NCBI GenBank assembly: GCA_002792995.1
Contig: PFPJ01000037.1
Location: forward strand, 1-16,434
Source: Candidatus Magasanikbacteria bacterium CG_4_10_14_0_2_um_filter_41_10
GTDB lineage: Bacteria > Patescibacteriota > Patescibacteriia > Magasanikbacterales > UBA922
Direction of reading: 5' to 3'
Length of the DNA: 16,434 nucleotides
Shown: piece after piece, positions 1-4,991 of the stretch
How positions within the stretch are numbered: position 1 is the stretch's first letter
Layout: each line of letters begins with the position of its first letter
The notes under the pieces: generated by a model
What the model was told of the DNA's origin: nothing
The model's input: the letters and a program-made list of their open reading frames with translations, nothing else
The model's database searches: none
Position numbers and translations under genes: made by a program

Positions 1-341
1 CACCCAGGTAATACCCTCATTTCTCGTTCTTTTCTCCCCTGAGGATTCGTCAATTCCATAGCGACATGCGCAATGGAATGAGGTGGAACAAACGTAATAT
101 CACCATGTTGGATTTTTGTATCCATGTTTTTCCATACAAGATATCGGACAAGAATGTTACTCGATGAAACAATACCCTGTTCTTCCAGAAGAACTGCAAT
201 TTCTCGCACAGACAAACCAGATGGTATGGCTATTACTTTTGTATCCGTTTCAATACCACTCGCGGTGTATATATTCCGATAGAAAAGAAACCCTCCCAAA
301 AGGAGGAGGGTAACAACACCAATAAGGAATTTCTTTTTCAT
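1..341 (-). CDS. mltG: MltG-like endolytic murein transglycosylase, N-terminal part (runs off left edge)
   Basis: This partial gene enters from the left edge, and only about the first 113 residues are in the window. I translated it from the complement strand. It begins MKKKFLIGVV followed by a hydrophobic stretch to about residue 20, which is a single membrane anchor. Next come VIAIPSGLSVREIAVLLEEQ (about 36-55) and, near the edge, REMRVLPGW. These match the LysM-like N-terminal region of the YceG/MltG family, which has the pattern 'IPxGxSxxEIAxxLxxxGVI' and then 'IPEGW'. In known members the enzyme cleaves nascent glycan strands at the inner membrane; the catalytic domain lies outside the window. 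The gene follows manC by 9 bases. An in-frame ATG at 350, immediately after the manC stop, is an alternative start. No Shine-Dalgarno is visible, so expression probably depends on coupling to manC. Confidence 0.82.
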   Translation of the reverse strand, partial: MKKKFLIGVVTLLLLGGFLFYRNIYTASGIETDTKVIAIPSGLSVREIAVLLEEQGIVSSSNILVRYLVWKNMDTKIQHGDITFVPPHSIAHVAMELTNPQGRKEREMRVLPG

Positions 342-350
342 GTTGAACAT

Positions 351-1400
351 TTATAAATGATCTTCGAGACCATTATCTTCGAGAGTTTTTAACAAAGACT
401 TTATATCCGGCACTGAATCTTTATGACACACAAGAAGTGCGTCTTTGGTATTAACCACAACAATACCATCAAGTCCTACAGTTGCAACAAGTTTATCTTC
501 TTCATTATGTACAAAACTATCCGTTGTATGTTCGACTACCACCTTCCCTTTTATATAATTATATTCTTGTTTTTCTACCAATGCTTCTTTGAGCGCGTAC
601 AGTGTCCCTGGATCACTCCAGCCAAGATCAACTTTGAGAACGGTTGCTTGTGATGGCTCAATTTTTTCAATGATTGCTTCATCAAACGAGAGCGCATCCA
701 ACTCATGATACTGTTCTTTTAACTTTTCCTCATCAAGAACCATCTCAGCCAAAGCTGTACTCATTTGCGGTTGATAGGTACGATACAACTCTAAGACAAA
801 ATCGATATCAAACACAAAATATCCTGGATTCCAAAGCCATTCACCACTTGCAAAAATTTCGTCACATCGCTTCTTTTCTGGTCGGTAATGCCAACCAAGA
901 AATTTATGTTCACCTGGAAATGTTTCGTCGCCAACATGAATCCACCCAAGATTTTGATTGGTAAATCGAGGCTGTTCTGCAAGAAAAACAAACTGATTTG
1001 GATTTTTTTCAATAATAGTCTCAGCATGTTGGAGTGCTTTGACAAAATTATCTGGACGTTTCATAAAATGATCCGCCCAAAGCATGGCAATAGGTCCCTT
1101 CACACCCTGTTGTTTCAATCGCATCAGTGCCAAACCAACGGCGGCGGCGAGATCACGTTTTGCTGGCTCAAACAATATATGTCCTTCTGGCAAATCTGGA
1201 ATTTGAGACTCGACCAGGTCTTTATATGCTTCATTGGTAGCAATGAACGCATGTTCCAACCCAAGAGGTCGAATACGTTCCACTGCCATTTGAAGTGTAG
1301 ACTGATCGCCTTGGAGCAGTTCAAATTGTTTAGGTGATTTTTTTCGAGACAAGGGCCATAGTCTGGTCCCTGATCCTCCTGCAAAAATAAGAATATTCAT
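351..1400 (-). CDS. manC: mannose-1-phosphate guanylyltransferase (GDP-mannose pyrophosphorylase)
   Basis: It makes GDP-mannose from mannose-1-phosphate and GTP in the cytoplasm, providing the donor for mannosyltransferases. The N-terminus (residues 5-19) carries the nucleotidyltransferase signature FAGGSGTRLWPLSR, followed by SPKQF (22-26), which holds the usual Lys. Later family landmarks are WNPGYFVF, SFDEAIIEK and LGWSDPGTLYAL. At 349 residues it is the short form: the C-terminal cupin isomerase domain of about 470-residue bifunctional ManC proteins is absent. The start at 1400 sits 9 bases downstream of a consensus -10 box, so the mRNA would have almost no leader. The three GT4 enzymes at 9765-13150 are plausible users of the product. 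Some relatives act on glucose-1-phosphate, so substrate choice is inferred from the motifs. Confidence 0.92.
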   Translation of the reverse strand: MNILIFAGGSGTRLWPLSRKKSPKQFELLQGDQSTLQMAVERIRPLGLEHAFIATNEAYKDLVESQIPDLPEGHILFEPAKRDLAAAVGLALMRLKQQGVKGPIAMLWADHFMKRPDNFVKALQHAETIIEKNPNQFVFLAEQPRFTNQNLGWIHVGDETFPGEHKFLGWHYRPEKKRCDEIFASGEWLWNPGYFVFDIDFVLELYRTYQPQMSTALAEMVLDEEKLKEQYHELDALSFDEAIIEKIEPSQATVLKVDLGWSDPGTLYALKEALVEKQEYNYIKGKVVVEHTTDSFVHNEEDKLVATVGLDGIVVVNTKDALLVCHKDSVPDIKSLLKTLEDNGLEDHL

Positions 1401-1409
1401 AGTAGCACT

Positions 1410-1438
1410 ATTGTACGAGAGGAAAAGAAAATGGTCAA
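1410..1438 (-). promoter_or_regulatory. sigma70-type promoter of manC
   Basis: On the minus strand there is TTGACC (1433-1438), a 17-base spacer and TACAAT (1410-1415). The -35 box overlaps the TGA stop of the PAP2 gene. The -10 box ends only 9 bases before the ATG of manC, so a start about 7 bases downstream gives a leaderless or nearly leaderless mRNA. Confidence 0.75.
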
Positions 1439-1953
1439 CCCATGAATAACATCTGCTGAATCACAAGAGCCATGGTACTGCCAACCACGATACCAGCAAT
1501 AATATCTCTCGGATAATGCACACCTACCCAGACACGACTGACAGCAACAAGCACCGCACATACCATAACGATACTCCGTATAGGTCCAGTGAGCGTCAGC
1601 AAAGCACCATAGGCCAACAGAGTGGCCCCAAGAGCATGATCAGATGGAAATGATTTCCATGTTCCCCAGGTATGAATCAATACATGTATATTTTGAAACT
1701 GACGAATTGGTCGTGGGTGTGGAAACAACCAAGCGATAAGATAACTGACAGAAAATGAACAAAGCGCAATAACAAAAAATACTGTACACCACACAATAAA
1801 AAAACCAGCAGACCACCAGCTATACACCAAAAAAAGAAGTAGTATCCAAATCAAATACTGAGAAGACCACATCATAATGCGGTCAACCAATGGCCACTTG
1901 CCAATTAAAGCGTTTATTTTCAAAAATAAGTTGCTTGTCCAAGGTGCATTCAT
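1435..1953 (-). CDS. PAP2-family membrane phosphatase
   Basis: This is a 172-residue integral membrane protein of the PAP2 superfamily. By analogy with BcrC/PgpB enzymes it could dephosphorylate undecaprenyl diphosphate or a related lipid phosphate, recycling the lipid carrier used by the sugar transferase and peptidoglycan pathways; the substrate is inferred. Several hydrophobic segments span about 28-66, 108-123, 126-138 and 152-168. The phosphatase motifs are PRP (80-82), SFPSDHA (101-107) and SRVWVGVHYPRD (139-150), which contain the expected catalytic His residues and Asp. The Lys expected six residues before the RP of motif 1 is Ala74. I chose the ATG at 1953. A longer frame up to 2043 is open, but its extra codons come from a palindromic repeat. 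The stop overlaps the manC promoter. Confidence 0.85.
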   Translation of the reverse strand: MNAPWTSNLFLKINALIGKWPLVDRIMMWSSQYLIWILLLFLVYSWWSAGFFIVWCTVFFVIALCSFSVSYLIAWLFPHPRPIRQFQNIHVLIHTWGTWKSFPSDHALGATLLAYGALLTLTGPIRSIVMVCAVLVAVSRVWVGVHYPRDIIAGIVVGSTMALVIQQMLFMG

Positions 1954-1970
1954 AGTATTTTTTTCATATG

Positions 1971-2073
1971 ACGTCATCTCGAGCGAAATTCCTACGAAGC
2001 GAGGAACGGAGTGGGGAGATCTCGCTATTCGCGATGCTGTCACGAGATTCCTCGACTTCGCTCGGAATGACGT
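1971..2073. repeat. interspersed palindromic repeat
   Basis: This is a roughly 103-base imperfect inverted repeat between the PAP2 and FemAB-like genes. On the plus strand it begins ACGTCATCTCGAGCGAA and ends TTCGCTCGGAATGACGT. The ends pair over about 17 bases with a two-base mismatch block. The interior repeats related words (GAAGCGAGGAA, GACTTCGCTCGG), with GAGATCTCG next to the centre. The wording matches a class of short interspersed palindromes, of the GTCATTCCGAGCGAAG type, seen in many bacterial genomes. Transcribed, it would fold into a long hairpin between the two genes. Confidence 0.75.
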
Positions 2074-2079
2074 ACTCTA

Positions 2080-3018
2080 TTAGAATACTTTTTTCGCAAG
2101 CTGAAATAATTTGTATTGAAATGGTTTGAGTGGAATCTCAAATGCGTCTGGATACGATATTGGTGTTCCCCCAAATCCTGCTTTATAGCGTGTCACATTG
2201 TTCAGTTTGTCTGTTTCACCCCATGCATACGTGTGAAATTGCTTTCCGCCTTCTTTTGGCGCCGCGACTCCCCAAAAATCATACTCAGTTTTCCCAAACT
2301 TTTTTGCAATTTGAATCGAACGCCATTGCAAGAGATATGGCGCCATCACATTGCGATGTTCATTTGACGAAGCTCCGTGCAAATACGTACACACTCCCTC
2401 ATTCCCAATATATATTTGTGATGCAATGGGTTTCCCCTCATACCACGCGGTGAGTTGATGCGTACTGTTCATCTCTAGCATCTTTGTATAATATGTTTTG
2501 TCGTGACTTTTGAAATTATCTCGGTCTGTTGTTTCGGTATTCAATGTCCAGAATACATCCACATCTTTTCCTTCTCTAATCTCTACGCCTTTTTTTTCTG
2601 CAAGACGAATATTGTATCGTGTCTTGCTATGCATGTTCGTGAGCAGTTTTTCTTCACTTTGAGTAAGATCCAGGACGAGCGTGTGTTGCGGTTGACGACA
2701 ACGCATTTTCATTGCAGAATGTTGAATGTTGAATGCTGAATTTTCTGGCTCTATGCGAACAAACAAAAATCCACGTGTTTTCATTTCTTGAACAATATTC
2801 TGAAATCCGAAATCTGAAATCTGCATTCTGGGGACATATAAAAATTTTTGACCAAACGGCAATCTCTGAACAAATCCTTGTATATAGGTGTTATCAACCC
2901 GTAATCTAACTGGTTCATGCCCCACCGCACGCTGAAACTCACCCCATTCCCAAGATTGGAGGAATTCGTTCGTTTTTGGCTTCCAGTCAGCCTGTTTGGT
3001 AATTTCTTGTATAATCAT
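2080..3018 (-). CDS. FemAB-like peptidoglycan bridge peptidyltransferase
   Basis: This 312-residue protein resembles the FemA/FemB/FemX/MurM family, which uses aminoacyl-tRNA to add amino acids to the peptide stem of lipid II in the cytoplasm. Landmarks are SWEWGEFQ (22-29), the MHSKTRYNIRLAEKKGV block (around 128-145), YDFWGVAAP (around 242-250) and the C-terminal YKAGFGG. They fit the tandem GNAT-like fold of the family. I chose the start MIIQEITKQ at 3018 because a good -10 box lies just upstream of it; the ATG at 3054 precedes that promoter. Two stretches are built from 7-bp tandem repeats (2717-2744 and 2798-2832), giving the odd peptides SAFNIQHSA and QISDFGFQN. The gene may act on cell-wall cross-bridges with MltG and PAP2. 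Which amino acid it transfers cannot be told. Confidence 0.85.
   Translation of the reverse strand: MIIQEITKQADWKPKTNEFLQSWEWGEFQRAVGHEPVRLRVDNTYIQGFVQRLPFGQKFLYVPRMQISDFGFQNIVQEMKTRGFLFVRIEPENSAFNIQHSAMKMRCRQPQHTLVLDLTQSEEKLLTNMHSKTRYNIRLAEKKGVEIREGKDVDVFWTLNTETTDRDNFKSHDKTYYTKMLEMNSTHQLTAWYEGKPIASQIYIGNEGVCTYLHGASSNEHRNVMAPYLLQWRSIQIAKKFGKTEYDFWGVAAPKEGGKQFHTYAWGETDKLNNVTRYKAGFGGTPISYPDAFEIPLKPFQYKLFQLAKKVF
2717..2744. repeat. 7-bp tandem repeat inside femAB-like gene (tract 1)
   Basis: Four heptamers in a row on the plus strand: GAATGTT, GAATGTT, GAATGCT, GAATTTT. The tract is in frame and encodes about ENSAFNIQHS on the minus strand. Confidence 0.75.
2798..2832. repeat. 7-bp tandem repeat inside femAB-like gene (tract 2)
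   Basis: Five heptamers in a row on the plus strand: TTCTGAA, ATCCGAA, ATCTGAA, ATCTGCA, TTCTGGG. The unit differs from that of tract 1. It encodes about RMQISDFGFQN on the minus strand, and no frameshift results. Confidence 0.75.
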
Positions 3019-3024
3019 GCTACT

Positions 3025-3048
3025 ATTGTACCTGAAAAGAGCAAAAAA
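3025..3048 (-). promoter_or_regulatory. promoter of the femAB-like gene, apparently leaderless
   Basis: TACAAT on the minus strand (3025-3030) lies exactly 6 bases before the ATG at 3018, so initiation 7 bases downstream would begin at the start codon itself. A weak TTGTTG about 18 bases upstream may be the -35 box. The string TACAATAGT is shared with the manC promoter. Confidence 0.55.
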
Positions 3049-3068
3049 CAACAAAAACGGCTATACAC

Positions 3069-3097
3069 TTGATCTTTTTCCTTTGCTATGCTATAGT
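3069..3097 (+). promoter_or_regulatory. promoter of the rpmF-nusB-rnc operon
   Basis: TTGATC (3069-3074), a 17-base spacer and TATAGT (3092-3097) form a promoter; the -10 is preceded by TGC, an extended -10. A start near 3104 would give a leader of about 46 bases before rpmF. Confidence 0.65.
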
Positions 3098-3133
3098 CTT
3101 TTGGCTTTATCCATGCAATATTTTTGATTTTTT

Positions 3134-3141
3134 GCTATACT
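3134..3141 (+). promoter_or_regulatory. second, gene-proximal -10 element for rpmF
   Basis: GC plus TATACT (3136-3141), preceded by T, forms an extended -10 (TGCTATACT) 9 bases before the rpmF ATG. No good -35 box is seen. It could give a nearly leaderless rpmF transcript alongside the upstream promoter. Confidence 0.45.
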
Positions 3142-3150
3142 ATATTTTAT

Positions 3151-3366
3151 ATGGCACATCCAAAAACAAAGACATCGAAGCCACGTCAACGTGCACGACG
3201 CTCTCACCACGCTCTCAAGCCAATGAAAGTCCTCGTGGACCAAGATGGCAATCCACATCTTCCTCATCATGCAAGCCCTGTCTCTGGGAAGTATAAAGGG
3301 AAGCAAGCGGTTGATGTCGAAAAACGAACGACACGTCGCATAAGACGCGTCAAAAAAGCCAGCTAA
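3151..3366 (+). CDS. rpmF: 50S ribosomal protein L32
   Basis: This 71-residue basic protein of the large ribosomal subunit opens with MAHPKTKTSKPRQRARRSHH, a clear match to the L32 N-terminus (family pattern MAVPKxxTSKxxxxxRRSH). The middle, which in many bacteria is a four-Cys zinc ribbon, reads DQDGNPHLPHHASPVSGKY here and has no cysteine, so it is a zinc-free variant. The C-terminal tail is rich in Arg and Lys. I chose the ATG at 3151; an in-frame ATG at 3124 would add nine unrelated hydrophobic residues and precede the proximal -10 box. nusB follows after 12 bases. Confidence 0.93.
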   Translation: MAHPKTKTSKPRQRARRSHHALKPMKVLVDQDGNPHLPHHASPVSGKYKGKQAVDVEKRTTRRIRRVKKAS

Positions 3367-3378
3367 CCTGTTTCTCAC

Positions 3379-3813
3379 ATGTCACACCGACATCTCGCAC
3401 GATCTATCGTCATGCAAGTCCTGTATCAATGGGACTTCAAGGGAAAACCTACTGCAGGGATTCCCGCAATCGTCGATCAGCAGATCGAGGAATTTGGTGT
3501 CGGCCTTGAAAAAGAAATTGAGTTTGTCAAGAACACCGTTGATGGTGTTCTTGTGCATTTAGATGATATAGACAAAAAAATAGAAGCACACGCTCCAAAA
3601 TGGTCACTCGAACAAATGGCTATTGTCGATCGCAATATTTTGAGAATTGGTGTGTATGAACTTTATTTCAACACGGATATTCCTGCAAAAGTAGCTATCA
3701 ATGAAGCTATCGAAATCGCGAAGTCATACGGGGGTCAATCTTCTGGGAAATTTGTGAATGGCATCCTTGGCGCGATGTACAAGGAAGTAGAAGAAGAACA
3801 ACATAAACAATAA
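3379..3813 (+). CDS. nusB: transcription antitermination factor NusB
   Basis: NusB (144 residues) is an all-helical RNA-binding protein that pairs with ribosomal protein S10 and binds boxA RNA, supporting antitermination on rRNA operons. The N-terminus HRHLARSIVMQVLYQWDF matches the family pattern 'RxxARxxAxQxLYxxD'. IVDRNILRIGVYELYF and VAINEAIEIAKSYGGQSSGKFVNGILG match the conserved C-terminal half, including the typical 'NEAVELAKxFGxxxSxxFVNGVL' block. The length is normal and no domain is missing. It is the second gene of the rpmF-nusB-rnc operon. No Shine-Dalgarno precedes the ATG. Confidence 0.93.
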   Translation: MSHRHLARSIVMQVLYQWDFKGKPTAGIPAIVDQQIEEFGVGLEKEIEFVKNTVDGVLVHLDDIDKKIEAHAPKWSLEQMAIVDRNILRIGVYELYFNTDIPAKVAINEAIEIAKSYGGQSSGKFVNGILGAMYKEVEEEQHKQ

Positions 3814-3899
3814 ATAAAAACATTATTCACCCTTTCGTTTCACACTATCTCTTCTATGCATAAGAGCTGATGTGAGTCGGAACGGATAGTTTCAACACT

Positions 3900-4661
3900 A
3901 TGCCTATTCCACAGTATGAAGAACACAACTTCAAAAAACTCGAAGACTCTCTCGGCATTGTCTTCAACAATAAAGACATGCTCGTCCAAGCACTCGTGCA
4001 CCGGTCATTTTTGAATGAAAACAGAGACTTCCCTCTTGCACACAATGAACGTCTCGAATTTCTTGGTGATGCCGTCCTTGAACTTATCGTGACTGAATTT
4101 TTGTTTGCAAACTATCTCAATCCAGAAGGAGAACTTACGAACTGGCGCGCCGCGCTCGTGAATGGAAAAAATTGTGCGCTTGTCGGCAATGAGATTGGTA
4201 TAGAGCCATACCTCTTTCTCAGTCGCGGTGAATCACAAGATGCAAACAGCAAAGCGCGTGAATATATTCTCGCCAATGCAGTCGAAGCATTGATCGGAGC
4301 TATTTATCTGGATCAAGGCTGGGAGATAGCAAAACAATTTGTATTGCGATGGATCGTGAGCAAACTTGGAGAAGTACTTGATCTCGGACTCTGGATGGAT
4401 CCAAAATCACGATTCCAAGAATCTGCACAAGATATCGTCGGTGTCACACCAACGTATAAAGTTATGCGAGAAGAAGGACCAGATCATGCGAAACAATTTG
4501 TGGTTGGAGTGTATCTTGAAAAAGAAAAAATTGCAGAAGGTGAAGGAGGAAGTAAACAAGAAGCGCAAGTTGCTGCAGCAGAAGCAGCCCTCGCAAAGAA
4601 AAAATGGAAAGGGCCAAAGACTGAAATTATAGAGAGAAAAAAAGATGACCCGATTGGGTAA
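3900..4661 (+). CDS. rnc: ribonuclease III
   Basis: RNase III (253 residues) cleaves double-stranded RNA, including rRNA precursors, in the cytoplasm as a dimer. The catalytic domain (about 10-155) contains the signature NERLEFLGDAVLEL (49-62), with Glu50, Glu53 and Asp57 as the first metal-binding set. The second set is normally Asp and Glu in 'ADxxEA'; here it reads ILANAVEALIG, giving Asn126 and Glu129. A double-stranded RNA-binding domain follows (about 163-232), beginning PKSRFQESAQ and ending in GGSKQEAQVAAAEAAL. The tail is short and highly charged. The 86 bases after nusB hold no clear promoter, so it is probably cotranscribed. A bidirectional terminator follows. Confidence 0.94.
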   Translation: MPIPQYEEHNFKKLEDSLGIVFNNKDMLVQALVHRSFLNENRDFPLAHNERLEFLGDAVLELIVTEFLFANYLNPEGELTNWRAALVNGKNCALVGNEIGIEPYLFLSRGESQDANSKAREYILANAVEALIGAIYLDQGWEIAKQFVLRWIVSKLGEVLDLGLWMDPKSRFQESAQDIVGVTPTYKVMREEGPDHAKQFVVGVYLEKEKIAEGEGGSKQEAQVAAAEAALAKKKWKGPKTEIIERKKDDPIG

Positions 4662-4678
4662 CAGTATATACATATAAC

Positions 4679-4711
4679 AAAAAAACATCAGCACGTGCTG
4701 ATGTTTTTTTT
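4679..4711. terminator. bidirectional intrinsic terminator between rnc and tRNA-Arg
   Basis: ACATCAGCAC (4685-4694) and GTGCTGATGT (4695-4704) form a perfect 10-bp self-complementary stem flanked by A and T runs on both sides. Read rightward it ends in T(8) and terminates rnc. Read leftward it ends in about seven T and terminates the tRNA transcript. Confidence 0.85.
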
Positions 4712-4728
4712 CATAATTTGTAAAATTG

Positions 4729-4800
4729 TGCTCCCGGAGGGAATCGAACCCCCAACCGCGGTTCCGAAGACCGCTGTTATATCCATTTAACTACAGGAGC
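4729..4800 (-). tRNA. tRNA-Arg (anticodon TCG)
   Basis: The minus strand folds into a full cloverleaf. The acceptor is GCTCCTG with CGGGAGC, including one T-G pair. The anticodon stem GCGGT/ACCGC encloses the loop CTTCGGA, and the T arm contains GGTTCGATTCC. The loop gives anticodon TCG, which decodes CGA/CGN arginine codons. The discriminator is A and the next bases are CAA, so the 3' CCA is not encoded. It is 45 bases downstream of tRNA-Lys. Confidence 0.92.
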
Positions 4801-4806
4801 TAAGAT

Positions 4807-4840
4807 ATCATTTTCTCCCCACGAAGGGGGAGAAAATGAT
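4807..4840. other. perfect 14-bp hairpin between the two tRNA genes
   Basis: ATCATTTTCTCCCC (4807-4820) and GGGGAGAAAATGAT (4827-4840) pair without mismatch around a 6-base loop. No T run follows on the minus strand, so it does not look like a normal terminator. In the tRNA precursor it would separate tRNA-Lys from tRNA-Arg. Confidence 0.8.
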
Positions 4841-4845
4841 TTGTG

Positions 4846-4918
4846 TGCGCCCAGAGGGATTCGAACCCCCGACCGTTTGGTTAAGAGCCAACTGCTCTAC
4901 CAACTGAGCTATGAGCGC
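4846..4918 (-). tRNA. tRNA-Lys (anticodon CTT)
   Basis: The minus strand folds into a cloverleaf. The acceptor is GCGCTCA with TGGGCGC. The D arm contains GCTCAGTTGGTAGAGC, the anticodon loop is CTCTTAA and the T arm contains GGTTCGAATCC. The anticodon CTT reads AAG lysine codons. The lowest pair of the anticodon stem is a G-A mismatch. The 3' CCA is not encoded: discriminator A is followed by CAC. It is the first gene after the tRNA promoter. Confidence 0.92.
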
Positions 4919-4943
4919 ATATTTGTTGGTAAATACAAAACGC

Positions 4944-4972
4944 ATAATATCAGGATACCTGCGTTCTGTCAA
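4944..4972 (-). promoter_or_regulatory. consensus promoter of the tRNA-Lys/tRNA-Arg operon
   Basis: On the minus strand: TTGACA (4967-4972), a 17-base spacer and TATTAT (4944-4949). Transcription would start near 4937, about 19 bases before the tRNA-Lys gene. It lies just after the stop of the large surface protein gene, so the tRNAs have their own promoter. Confidence 0.85.
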
Positions 4973-4991
4973 CGTCTTTTTTCCCTATTTT

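Noticed and set aside
116..313. Plus-strand open frame at the left edge
   Set aside because: It lies opposite the clear MltG-like N-terminus and its peptide has no recognisable pattern.
1954..2043. Extended N-terminus of the PAP2 protein
   Set aside because: Most of these codons are the interspersed palindromic repeat, and the family begins at the later ATG at 1953.
2700..2840. CRISPR array
   Set aside because: The repeats are 7-bp tandem units inside a coding region, with no spacers, no repeats of CRISPR length and no cas genes.
3814..3899. Promoter or RNA element between nusB and rnc
   Set aside because: I saw no -35/-10 pair with proper spacing and no convincing stem; the genes are probably cotranscribed.
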